DNA from: RGIG1995 sp045652425
GTDB lineage: Bacteria; Bacillota; Clostridia; Oscillospirales; CAG-272
Length of the DNA stretch: 64,000 nt
NCBI GenBank assembly: GCA_045652425.1
Contig: JAZRUG010000017.1
Coordinates: 48,707 to 112,706 of the forward strand
Direction: 5' to 3'
Both the position numbers and the translations under genes were made by a program. The notes beneath the pieces are model-generated. The model was not told where the DNA came from, ran no database searches, and was given only the letters and a program-made list of their open reading frames with translations. Numbering within the stretch: position 1 is the stretch's first letter; every line of letters starts with the position of its first letter. Shown piece after piece: positions 52,317 to 60,210 of this stretch.

Positions 52317-53768
52317 ATGAATCATAAAATTGTTTCCTATATGGTAGGGCGCATTCTGCACATAGAAGCACTGCTTCTGTTTCTTCCTTTTGCAGTAAGC
52401 CTTATCTATAAAGAAAAATGCTCCATTGCATTTTTAATAACAATATTAATAGCCGTTGCAGTAGGCGTATTATTAACCAAGTTATTTGGAAAAAATGATA
52501 AAATGATATTTGCAAAAGAAGGCTTTGCCATTGTTGCGTTGGCTTGGATAGTTATGTCAATGATAGGTGCATTACCCTTCTATATCAGCAAAGAAATTCC
52601 CTCGTATGTCGACGCCTTCTTTGAAACAGTAAGCGGTTTTACAACTACCGGTGCTTCCATATTGCCCGAAGTTGAAAGTATGAGCCGAGGACTATTGTTT
52701 TGGAGGAGCTTTACCCATTGGATAGGCGGTATGGGAGTTCTTGTATTCGTTATGGCAATATTTCCACAGGAATCCGGCAGATCCATACACATTATGAGAG
52801 CCGAGATGCCGGGCCCCAGCGTTGGTAAACTTGTTCCAAGAATAAGGGAAACCGCTAAATTGCTCTACGTTATCTATATTGTTATGACAGCAATTCAAAT
52901 CGTACTGCTTTTGATTGGCGGTATGCCTCTTTTTGACAGCGTATTGCACTCATTCGGTACTGCGGGTACGGGGGGATTTGGCATAAAAAATGACAGTGTA
53001 GCCAATTACAATTCCTATCTGCAATGGGTTATTGCCATATTTATGGTACTGTTTGGAGTAAACTTTAATTTGTACTATCTTATACTGATTAAGCGCTTTA
53101 AAGCAGCCATAAAATCCACTGAGCTGTGGGTATATCTCGGTATAATTGCATTTTCTACAGTTTTTATATCATTTAATATTTTTGACACAACCGCATCTAT
53201 ATCAGATACAATCAGAACGTCATTTTTCCAAGTATCATCGATTATTACAACAACAGGCTTTGCGACTGCAGATTTTAACCTTTGGCCTAATCTGTCAAAA
53301 ACTATACTCGTTGTGCTTATGTTTATCGGTGCGTGTGCAGGTTCAACCGGCGGCGGTATGAAGGTTTCTAGAATTATTATTGCAATAAAAACTATATTTA
53401 AAGATATAAAACACATGCTTCACCCACGCTCTGTGGGTAGTGTCAAATTCGAAGGAAAAGCTATTGATACTCAAACTACAAACAGCGTAAGCGTATACTT
53501 TGCGATATATTTTATACTGTTTTTCGTAATACTATTCTTGCTTTCGTTTGAAACTGCAGAAGTATTCGACTTTGAGACAAATTTTACCGCAGCAACCGCT
53601 TGTTTTAATAATATCGGTCCCGGTCTTGCAGGGGTGGGACCTGCCTCAAACTTCGGCGCATATTCATCGTTTTCAAAAATTGTTTTGTCTATAGCTATGC
53701 TCCTCGGCAGACTTGAAATATTCCCAATTCTACTCGTATTTACCCCTGTATTCTGGAAAAGAAAGTAA
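52317..53768 (+). CDS. trkH: Trk potassium uptake channel TrkH
   Basis: A 483-residue membrane protein with four pore repeats: VSGFTTTGASILP, FGTAGTGGFGIKN, ITTTGFATADFNLWP and CFNNIGPGLAGVGP, each carrying the selectivity glycine. KGxxxxGSTGGGMKV-type gating loop is seen as GACAGSTGGGMKVSR. With TrkA it imports K+. Same operon. Confidence 0.94.
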   Translation: MNHKIVSYMVGRILHIEALLLFLPFAVSLIYKEKCSIAFLITILIAVAVGVLLTKLFGKNDKMIFAKEGFAIVALAWIVMSMIGALPFYISKEIPSYVDAFFETVSGFTTTGASILPEVESMSRGLLFWRSFTHWIGGMGVLVFVMAIFPQESGRSIHIMRAEMPGPSVGKLVPRIRETAKLLYVIYIVMTAIQIVLLLIGGMPLFDSVLHSFGTAGTGGFGIKNDSVANYNSYLQWVIAIFMVLFGVNFNLYYLILIKRFKAAIKSTELWVYLGIIAFSTVFISFNIFDTTASISDTIRTSFFQVSSIITTTGFATADFNLWPNLSKTILVVLMFIGACAGSTGGGMKVSRIIIAIKTIFKDIKHMLHPRSVGSVKFEGKAIDTQTTNSVSVYFAIYFILFFVILFLLSFETAEVFDFETNFTAATACFNNIGPGLAGVGPASNFGAYSSFSKIVLSIAMLLGRLEIFPILLVFTPVFWKRK

Positions 53769-53775
53769 AACATCC

Positions 53776-53818
53776 CTTTGAAATTCTCCGTTTTATAAGC
53801 GGCAGATTTCAAAGGGAT
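53776..53818. terminator. Terminator between trkH and spoVT
   Basis: CCTTTGAAAT pairs with ATTTCAAAGG, with a loop of about 20 bases, followed by TTTTTTAT; usable from both sides. Confidence 0.7.
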
Positions 53819-53830
53819 TAACTTTTTTAT

Positions 53831-54382
53831 TTAGCTTTCGAGCTGTTTGCTTAAGAAGTTAGCGGCTGTTTGAACAAGCTTGGTTTCGATTTCCATTCTT
53901 TCGGACTTTTCGCTGTCCATAGGAAGCATCGATACGACACAACCTATGATATCGCCCTCGGTTATAATAGGCATAGCGCAGCTTACGAAATGACTGTCTC
54001 TTCCATCGTTTGTTGCCAAAATCTTTGTTTCGCCGGGAGAGTAAACGTAAACCGAACGCCCCTCAATAACCTTTTCAAGCTCGGGGGATATTCTTTTTTC
54101 CATATATTCCTTTTTGGGTAAACCTGATGCTGCTATTACGGTATCTCTGTCGGTTATAATAACCGACAATTCACAAACCTTGTGCAAAGTTTCGGCATAT
54201 TGTGCCGAGAAGTTTGTCAATTCCCCTATCGGCGAATATTTCTTGAATATTACTTCGCCCTCTCTGTCGGTATATATCTCTAATGGATCTCCCTCGCGGA
54301 TTCGCATAGTGCGGCGAATTTCTTTTGGGATAACAACACGACCTAAATCGTCTATTCTTCTCACAATTCCAGTTGCTTTCAT
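53831..54382 (-). CDS. spoVT: Stage V sporulation protein T, AbrB-type regulator with GAF domain
   Basis: A 183-residue protein. Residues 1-50 are the AbrB swapped-hairpin DNA-binding domain (MKATGIVRRIDDLGRVVIPK, then REGDPLEIYTDREGEVIFKKY); residues about 60-178 are the GAF-like tetramerisation domain ending AANFLSKQLES. SpoVT tunes sigma-G-dependent genes in the forespore, so the organism is probably a spore former. The leader contains an inverted repeat. Truncated copies of this 5' end occur at 56.8, 57.0, 58.7 and 59.9 kb. Confidence 0.95.
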   Translation of the reverse strand: MKATGIVRRIDDLGRVVIPKEIRRTMRIREGDPLEIYTDREGEVIFKKYSPIGELTNFSAQYAETLHKVCELSVIITDRDTVIAASGLPKKEYMEKRISPELEKVIEGRSVYVYSPGETKILATNDGRDSHFVSCAMPIITEGDIIGCVVSMLPMDSEKSERMEIETKLVQTAANFLSKQLES

Positions 54383-54396
54383 AATATATACAAAAT

Positions 54397-54443
54397 CTCC
54401 TTGCTTTACAAATTTGTACTGTTAGTATCTGTAAAACAAGGAG
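54397..54443 (-). promoter_or_regulatory. Inverted repeat in the spoVT leader
   Basis: CTCCTTGCTTTACA (54397-54410) and TGTAAAACAAGGAG (54430-54443) pair with one mismatch. In the mRNA the 3' arm contains the AAGGAG ribosome site 14 bases before the ATG, so the stem could mask it. The same repeat with its flanks is copied at 58768-58814. Confidence 0.5.
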
Positions 54444-54456
54444 ATTTATACTTTTA

Positions 54457-54783
54457 TTATTTCAAAGAATCAATATAAACACTTAAAAGTTTTAATGCAG
54501 TTTCTTTTTCGTTGTTTGAACAATTTTTAATTGTTTCTGCAATATCTTGTTCGGTGATTTTTATATCATTATCAACAACCAATATGTCATTTGGTGTAAT
54601 GTTTAGTGCTGTACATATTTTCAATAGTGAATCAACACGCATTGTAACACTACCACGCTCAATATCCGCATAGGTGCGGTCAGAAAGTTCTGCTTTCTCT
54701 GCGACTTCGGCTTGTGTTAATCCTTTTGCTTTTCTAACCTTATATAAATTGTTTCCAATACTATGTAAATCTAAAACAAGCAT
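54457..54783 (-). CDS. XRE-family HTH regulator (108 aa)
   Basis: A 108-residue protein with HTH KGLTQAEVAEKAELSDRTYADIERG (residues about 20-44) and an additional helical tail (TEQDIAETIKNCSNNEKETALKLLSVYIDS). GGAGGAACTAAA precedes its ATG. It is divergent from the PASTA lipoprotein gene; the gap holds a perfect 18-bp palindrome and matching ribosome-site regions on both sides, so this protein probably represses both directions. Confidence 0.87.
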   Translation of the reverse strand: MLVLDLHSIGNNLYKVRKAKGLTQAEVAEKAELSDRTYADIERGSVTMRVDSLLKICTALNITPNDILVVDNDIKITEQDIAETIKNCSNNEKETALKLLSVYIDSLK

Positions 54784-54799
54784 TTTAGTTCCTCCAAAT

Positions 54800-54862
54800 A
54801 ATTCTTATATAAGAATTATACTTCCTAAAACGCTTGGCAAATAGGAACTTTATATGTATAAT
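54800..54862. promoter_or_regulatory. Palindromic operator and divergent promoter
   Basis: AATTCTTATATAAGAATT (54800-54817) is a perfect palindrome. A plus-strand promoter TTGGCA (54834-54839), 17 bases, TATAAT (54857-54862) follows. GTTCTTATTTGGAGG next to the plus-strand start mirrors CCTCCAAATAATTC on the other side, giving further half-sites. Confidence 0.65.
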
Positions 54863-54898
54863 TATAGGAAATGAAGTTCTTATTTGGAGGAAAATGTT

Positions 54899-55618
54899 GT
54901 GAAACTATTAAAAAAATTGTTATGTGTATCATTAACGCTTATCTTATTAACCGCTCTTTGTGCTTGCGGTAGCGAACCCGTATCCGAACCCGTATCTAAC
55001 ACCATTACTATTCCTGATATTGAAAAGTTGGATGTGGATACAGCTAAAACCTTGTTAGCAGGAAAAGGACTTATCCCTAAAGTTGAATATGAATACAACA
55101 ACAACTATGATTACGATTTGGTTATTCGCACTGAACCCGCTATTGGCAGTGAAGTGGAAGAAGATACTCCTGTGACACTTTATGTGTGCAAAGGTCCTTC
55201 GTATTATGAGTTGCCCAGTTCGTTAGCCAGTATTTATGATATTGAAGGTATTGAACCCTTTGTAGCTTGGTCAGATGCTGACGATGGTATTGGGACAAAA
55301 GCGCATCAAATAGTGTGGGTAGAAAACGGATATCTATACATATCTATGTATATCGGCTGTAAATCAAAGTACAGTGTAGAGTTTTACGGAGATTTTGGAG
55401 ATGCCTCCATAAATGATACTTTTGATAAGACGGTGCCTATCGATGTGATATATAGTTCTAAAACAATCAATAACAACGGCGAGTTGACATATTTTGATTT
55501 GAAGATACCGTTAAGCGATTTAGGTGTACAAAAACCTACTAATCTTAACGTGAGATATTATTTGAAAGTAAACGGAGAACGTCAAACAGGTCGTGCACAT
55601 TTTAATTTAACGTGGTAA
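54899..55618 (+). CDS. Lipoprotein with PASTA domain
   Basis: A 239-residue protein from the GTG at 54899, eight bases after TTGGAGG. The signal KKLLCVSLTLILLTALCAC ends in a lipobox cysteine. Residues about 37-95 form a PASTA domain (ITIPDIEKLDVDTAKTLLAGKGLIP to EVEEDTPVTLYVCKG), a peptidoglycan- or beta-lactam-binding fold. The rest is beta-rich and unassigned (EFYGDFGDASINDTFDKTVPI). It precedes the Fic gene but is separated from it by a terminator and a new promoter. Confidence 0.8.
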   Translation: MKLLKKLLCVSLTLILLTALCACGSEPVSEPVSNTITIPDIEKLDVDTAKTLLAGKGLIPKVEYEYNNNYDYDLVIRTEPAIGSEVEEDTPVTLYVCKGPSYYELPSSLASIYDIEGIEPFVAWSDADDGIGTKAHQIVWVENGYLYISMYIGCKSKYSVEFYGDFGDASINDTFDKTVPIDVIYSSKTINNNGELTYFDLKIPLSDLGVQKPTNLNVRYYLKVNGERQTGRAHFNLTW

Positions 55619-55628
55619 TTTAACAAAA

Positions 55629-55727
55629 ACGGAGCAGAAATTCTGCTCTGTTTTGTTATCTATAATATCTATTCACCACACTATGTATTGCAACACAAAA
55701 CTTGGCCGTTGGTGTCAATGAATAATT
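55629..55727. repeat. Terminator and 58-base repeat shared with 59772-59829 (tail of a lost minus-strand gene)
   Basis: ACGGAGCAGAA/TTCTGCTCTG hairpin (55629-55650) is followed at 55669-55727 by CTATTCACCACACTATGTAT and on to a TCAATGA end. The minus strand encodes SLTPTAKFCVAIHSVVNRY and a stop. The other copy encodes SLTPIDKFCLAIHSVVNRY, so this is the 3' end of the same lost gene. Source gene not identified. Confidence 0.6.
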
Positions 55728-55728
55728 C

Positions 55729-55757
55729 TTGACATTTTGGGGAACAATTATTATAAT
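55729..55757 (+). promoter_or_regulatory. Promoter of the Fic-domain gene
   Basis: TTGACA (55729-55734), 17 bases, TATAAT (55752-55757); consensus in both hexamers. Confidence 0.75.
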
Positions 55758-55792
55758 AAATTTATAAAAAGTTCCCTAAAAGGAGTTTTGAT

Positions 55793-56731
55793 ATGAATAA
55801 CTATCCCGAAATACAAGAGTTATTACAGCAAAGAGCAGATTTATATGCTCGTCTTAATTTGTTGGCTTATGATGGTACGCCTGAAATTAAAGAAAACAAA
55901 AGCGGTAAATATTTATATGTTCGCAAGCGTGTAGGTAGTAGAGTAACTTCCACCTATGTTGATGTATACTCCGATACACTATATCAGTTATTGCTTCGCA
56001 ACAATGCCGAGGCAAAGGAATTGCGAAAGCAAATCCGCAAGGTTGAAAAAGCACTTGCCCAAATCGGATTTACTGAAAATGAATTGTCTCCCGATGTTCT
56101 CGTAAACCTTGATTTTGCACGAATAAATATGAAACTATCTATTTACGAGCAAGCCGTTTTGGAGGGTGTTGCAACCTCTTTCCCGCAGACTGAGGATATT
56201 ATCGAGAACGGCAAAGTAAACGGCGTTACCGCAAGTGATGTGCAAAAAATATTAAATCTGAAACACGCTTGGGAATTTATTTTAGATAAAGATGTTCTGG
56301 GGATTAAAAGCGATTATTCTATTCTTTGTCATATTGCAAAACTTATAAACGAAGGCTTTTTTGCAAGCGGCGGCAGAATTCGTGGTGTGCCTGTAACCAT
56401 TGGCGGCACTTCATATATTCCGCAACTACCCATTGAAACCGTTGTTATAGAAAATATTTTAGAAATAATCAGCAAAAATGATGAGCCAATAAATATTGCC
56501 ATAGAACTTTGCCTTTACTGTATGAAAACGCAGATTTTCAACGATGGCAACAAACGAGCCTCTGTGATTTTTGCTAATCATTATTTAATTTCTCATGCAG
56601 GCGGTTTACTTGTTATCCCTGAAGTACAAGTGCCTGAATTTAAGAAATTACTCATTGGATATTATGAAGATAAAGATAACGGCGAAATCAAAGAATTTTT
56701 AAAAGGTAACTGCTGGAAAACATTCCGATAA
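55793..56731 (+). CDS. Fic-domain protein with Gln in place of the catalytic His
   Basis: A 312-residue protein. Residues 1 to about 100 are a helical lead (KSGKYLYVRKRVGSRVTSTYVDV, then a coiled region). The Fic core runs from about 115 to 300 with the active-site stretch TQIFNDGNKRASVIFANHYLI; the usual HPFxDGNGR is QIFNDGNKR here. The phosphate-binding DGNKR is kept, but the histidine that takes the proton from the target hydroxyl is Gln. An inhibitory (S/T)xxxE(G/N) helix is only weakly matched at TSFPQTEDIIENG. It may be inactive as an AMP transferase or use other chemistry. AAAGGAG site. No antitoxin neighbour. Confidence 0.82.
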   Translation: MNNYPEIQELLQQRADLYARLNLLAYDGTPEIKENKSGKYLYVRKRVGSRVTSTYVDVYSDTLYQLLLRNNAEAKELRKQIRKVEKALAQIGFTENELSPDVLVNLDFARINMKLSIYEQAVLEGVATSFPQTEDIIENGKVNGVTASDVQKILNLKHAWEFILDKDVLGIKSDYSILCHIAKLINEGFFASGGRIRGVPVTIGGTSYIPQLPIETVVIENILEIISKNDEPINIAIELCLYCMKTQIFNDGNKRASVIFANHYLISHAGGLLVIPEVQVPEFKKLLIGYYEDKDNGEIKEFLKGNCWKTFR

Positions 56732-57211
56732 TATAAAGCGAGGTGAAATTCACCTCGCTTTTATAATGTAAATCATTGGTGTTTTAATAACACCAGCCTC
56801 TATTCTACGAACTATACCTGTAGCTTTAATAAATATACTGACTCCTTTTTCTCTTAATTTAATGAATAATGAAAAATGAATGATGAATATTGAATAATTA
56901 AGGTGTGCCTTCGGCACATTTCATATCAAGTCGGCAAAGCCGACACCGAAACTCTTCACTATTCATTATTCACTATTCACTCGCAAGGCCCCGACTTGCG
57001 TTCCTGTGGCTTTCATATTTCTATCTCCTTTACAGATATTTCGTAGGGAATGCATTTATGCATTCCTACTTAGGAACGGATAAATCCGTTCCTTACAATT
57101 GTTTTACAAATTACGATGTTATTATTAAAAGGGGAAATTTATACCGCGGTATTTACTTTTCGTTACGATTGTGGTATAATATGCAAAATAATCCACCTGG
57201 AGGAATTTGTT
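56732..57211. other. Repeat-rich gap: two spoVT 5'-end scars, a MITE-like element and tandem palindromes
   Basis: 56798-56850 reads on the minus strand AGGAGT..ATTAAAGCTACAGG, encoding KATGIVRRI (a decayed spoVT start). 56862-56990 is a small element with AATGAATAATG-type inverted ends and two inner hairpins (TGTGCCTTCGGCACA, GTCGGCAAAGCCGAC). 57001-57040 reads GGAGATAGAAATATGAAAGC then CACAGGA, a second spoVT start. 57043-57105 has palindromes GGAATGCATTTATGCATTCC and GGAACGGATAAATCCGTTCC. No full gene. Confidence 0.65.
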
Positions 57212-58561
57212 ATGATACCAATTATATCTTTGATCGGCATTATCCTGGGCTTGGTTCTGCTGATTTTTCTTGCCTACAAAGGACATTCAATTATTTGGGT
57301 TGCACCGGTTTGTGCCGCTTTGGTTGCGGTGCTTGGCGGACTCAATGTTCTTCAAACCTACTTAGAGGAATATATTGGGGGAACAGCGGCCTATATCGTT
57401 TCCTGGTTTCCTGCCTTTTTCTTGGGCGCGGTTTACGGAAAAATCATGGACCTGACCGGATCCGCCCGTTCCCTTGCCAATAAGCTGATCTCCCTGATCG
57501 GCTCCAAGTATGCGATTCTTGCGGTGGTTTTGCCCTGCCTGCTGATGACCTACGGCGGAATTTCTCTTTTTGTTGTGGTGTTTGTGGTTTATCCCATGGG
57601 TTATGCCATTTACCGCGAGGCGGATCTTCCCCGCACCTTGTTGCCCGGTGCGATTGCTTTCGGTGCCTTTGGAATCACCATGACCTGTATCCCCGGCACA
57701 CCCCAGATTCAGAACATTATTCCCACCTCTTATTACGGTACCACCGCCGCCGCTGCACCGATGATGGGCCTGATTGCGGCGGTGATGATCGCCGTACCTG
57801 GATACATCTACTTGGAGTGGCGTGCAAAAAAAGCCAGACAAAAGGGATTGCATTTTGTGGAGGATCCCAAACACAAGGAGTCTTCTACCACTACCCGGGA
57901 ACAACCCAAATGGCACTGGCTCTGTGGACTTGTGCCGCTGTTGGTTGTCGTGCTTATGTTGAATGTACTGCCAGGCCTGCTGAAAAAATACGGCATTGCC
58001 GACTGGTCCTCCAGCCAGGCGATTGTTGTAGCCCTATTGGGCGGCATTGCAGTATCCTGCTTGATGAATATGCATCAGCTGAAAGTTTTGCTTCCGGCAG
58101 TCAACGAGGGTGCCAACGGTTCTCTGCCGGCTATTATGAACACCGCCTGTGCAGTAGGTTTCGGCTCTGTGGTCAAGATCGTACCCGGATTTGCTTTGCT
58201 GAAGAATGCTATGCTTAATATGCCTGGCTCGATTCTGTTCTCCGAGGCTGTGGCTGTCAATGTGCTTGCCGGATCTACCGGCTCAGCTTCAGGTGGTATG
58301 TCCATCGCATTGGAAGCCTTAGGCTCTCAATACTTAGCTAAGGCAGCGGAGCTCGGCTTAAATCCGGAGTACCTGCACCGCATAGCCTCCATTGCCTCCG
58401 GCGGTCTGGACACCCTGCCCCACAATGGAGCAGTGCTGACCCTTTTAGCGGTTTCCAACTGTAAGCATAAGGAGTCCTACCTCGATATTTGTGTAACTTC
58501 CTGCATCATCCCGGTAGTGGTATCTCTTGTGTTGTCCTTTGTTTGGGGCTTGTTCATCTGA
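57212..58561 (+). CDS. GntP-family permease
   Basis: A 449-residue carrier with about 12 helices, starting at MIPIISLIGIILGLVLLIFL (ATG 57212, CCTGGAGGAATTTG). Family marks are LPCLLMTYGGISLFVVVFVVYPMG, GTPQIQNIIPTSYYGT and STGSASGGMSIALEAL, and IASGGLDTLPHNGAVLTLL near the end. GntP carriers import gluconate and similar organic acids with protons. Codons are visibly richer in CTG, GCC and ACC than in neighbouring genes, and it is boxed by spoVT scars, so it was probably acquired by transfer. Confidence 0.88.
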   Translation: MIPIISLIGIILGLVLLIFLAYKGHSIIWVAPVCAALVAVLGGLNVLQTYLEEYIGGTAAYIVSWFPAFFLGAVYGKIMDLTGSARSLANKLISLIGSKYAILAVVLPCLLMTYGGISLFVVVFVVYPMGYAIYREADLPRTLLPGAIAFGAFGITMTCIPGTPQIQNIIPTSYYGTTAAAAPMMGLIAAVMIAVPGYIYLEWRAKKARQKGLHFVEDPKHKESSTTTREQPKWHWLCGLVPLLVVVLMLNVLPGLLKKYGIADWSSSQAIVVALLGGIAVSCLMNMHQLKVLLPAVNEGANGSLPAIMNTACAVGFGSVVKIVPGFALLKNAMLNMPGSILFSEAVAVNVLAGSTGSASGGMSIALEALGSQYLAKAAELGLNPEYLHRIASIASGGLDTLPHNGAVLTLLAVSNCKHKESYLDICVTSCIIPVVVSLVLSFVWGLFI

Positions 58562-58585
58562 AAACCTGCGGGCAGCAAAGCATAA

Positions 58586-58620
58586 GTAACAGCGGAGTGG
58601 ATAGTCCACTCCGCTGTTAC
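58586..58620. terminator. Terminator of the GntP permease gene
   Basis: GTAACAGCGGAGTGGA pairs fully with TCCACTCCGCTGTTAC around a three-base loop. No long T run follows, so efficiency is uncertain. Confidence 0.65.
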
Positions 58621-58725
58621 TATGTATACATTATATTTTGTGTAAATTGGGTGGCACAAAAACCATGAAAATTATTGTGTTTATGCGGTTTTTCCGACTT
58701 TTGTCCTATTATACCACATTCCTCA

Positions 58726-58826
58726 ATTCTTCTCACAATTCCTGTTGCTTTCATAATATATAAAATTCTCCTTGCTTTACAAATTTGTACTGTTAGTATC
58801 TGTAAAACAAGGAGATTTATACTTTA
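58726..58826 (-). repeat. spoVT 5'-end scar: leader, inverted repeat and first nine codons
   Basis: About 98 bases nearly identical to 54356-54453: ATTCTTCTCACAATTCC(A/T)G, GCTTTCATAATATATA and the CTCCTTGCTTTACA..TGTAAAACAAGGAG inverted repeat. Coding similarity stops after codon 9. Its right end overlaps the MBOAT stop codon. Confidence 0.85.
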
Positions 58827-59753
58827 GAATCTAAAATAGATAAATGGATTATATGTCGATCCGATTATAAATACGATACATACCGCCAACAGCACAAGGC
58901 ATACTGCGTTTGTGATCCACACCGGAATCTTTAAAACGTTGATCTTGTTTTTCCAAGGCAACATACAAATCAAGCCAAGCGGAACATAGATCAATGCATA
59001 TACAATATCGGTATTTGCCATAAGAGCCGCTTCTGTATTTGTAAAATTAAAGCTAAACATCTGAATAAGCGCTTGAATAATTTTTGTGGGCTCTGTAAGG
59101 TTAAATAAAACCCAACCGATCAACACAATTACCATCGTATAGATCCAACATAGGAACTTTGGCAATTTATTGAGTAGCTTATGCAAAAACAGTTTTTCCA
59201 AAATCAACAATGCCGCATAATATAAACCCCATGCGATGAAGTTCCATTCTGCGCCGTGCCAAAAACCTGTAAGTCCCCAAACGATCAAGATATTGAGAAG
59301 CCATCTGGATTTTTTCACTCTATTACCGCCAAGTGGGATATACACATAATCTCTAAACCAAGTTGACAATGAAATATGCCATCTTCTCCAAAACTCTGTG
59401 ATAGACGTGGAGATATAGGGATAGTTAAAGTTTTCGAGGAAATTAAATCCAAACATTTTTCCCAAACCTATTGCCATATCACTATATCCGGAGAAATCGA
59501 AATATATCTGCAACGCGTATGAAACTGCAGCCAACCAATAATACTGCGTTCCATAAACCGCCATATCTCCCGAATATATCAATGTAGCAATAGCACCGAC
59601 ATTGTTCGCGATGATTACTTTTTTCGCCAAGCCGACAATAAATCTACGCAATCCGCAAACAAAAAGATCAAAATTTTCTTTTCTGTTGTTGATTTCATCC
59701 TCGACCGTTTGATAACGAACGATAGGTCCTGCTATAAGCGGAGTGAAAATCAC
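58824..59753 (-). pseudogene. MBOAT-family O-acyltransferase, 5'-truncated
   Basis: 309 residues remain, beginning at VIFTPLIAGPIVRYQTVEDE, which corresponds to about residue 150-170 of full-length AlgI/PatA-type proteins of about 470 residues. The conserved core is intact: NYPYISTSITEFWRRWHISLSTWFRD and GFWHGAEWNFIAWGLYYA with the invariant histidine, and a normal end YNPFIYFRF. Upstream the frame meets a stop (59766) inside a different repeat, and there is no ribosome site, so the 5' part was replaced by recombination. Full-length members acylate surface polysaccharide. It is probably inactive. Confidence 0.8.
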
Positions 59754-59932
59754 TCCGCTTTTGCTTTATACCTATTCACCACACTATGTATTGCAAGGCA
59801 AAATTTGTCGATTGGTGTCAATGAGTTATCCAGCGGGTCACCCTCGCGGATTCGCATAGTTCTTCTAATCTCTTTCGGTATAACAACCCTTCCCAAATCA
59901 TCTATTCTTCTCACAATACCTGTTGCTTTCAT
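59750..59932 (-). pseudogene. Chimeric AbrB fragment: spoVT-like N-terminus joined to a foreign tail (60 aa)
   Basis: From an ATG at 59932 the frame encodes MKATGIVRRIDDLGRVVIPK and on to MRIREGDPLD, then SLTPIDKFCLAIHSVVNRY and KAKAE. The first 35 residues match SpoVT exactly but differ at many third positions from the gene at 54382, so this copy came from a diverged spoVT. The tail is the same as at 55669-55727. No good ribosome site is seen. It might make a dominant-negative AbrB domain, but remnant status is more likely. Confidence 0.65.
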
Positions 59933-60059
59933 ATATACATTTCTACTTAAATTACATATTTCTATTATTGGCATATGTAAAATAAAGCAAATTATATTGG
60001 CCACTTTACTTTTTATTTGTTATCTGATATAATACATAGTATGTTAAGGAGGTGTTGAG

Positions 60060-60149
60060 ATGAGCGAAGACTCAAAATTAGAGGTCAATGTTAAGCCCCG
60101 CATAGAGTGGTTAGATATCGCAAAAGGTTTAGGTGTATTAAAAATTTAG
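60060..60149 (+). pseudogene. Acyltransferase_3 N-terminal remnant
   Basis: After AAGGAGG the frame encodes MSEDSKLEVNVKPRIEWLDI and AKGLGVLKI, then a stop. RIEWLDIAKGLG is the usual start of OafA/acyltransferase_3 proteins, so this is the 5' end of such a gene cut off after 29 codons. Confidence 0.7.
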
Positions 60150-60210
60150 TTCTATAGAGTTGCTTTTTCGATTTCCCGTTGATACAATGTATTTGTAAGG
60201 GTGATATAAT

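Noticed and set aside
54397..54443. spoVT leader hairpin as a proven thermosensor or riboswitch
   Set aside because: It has a 19-base loop and a single stem with no known ligand-binding consensus; only a regulatory candidate is kept.
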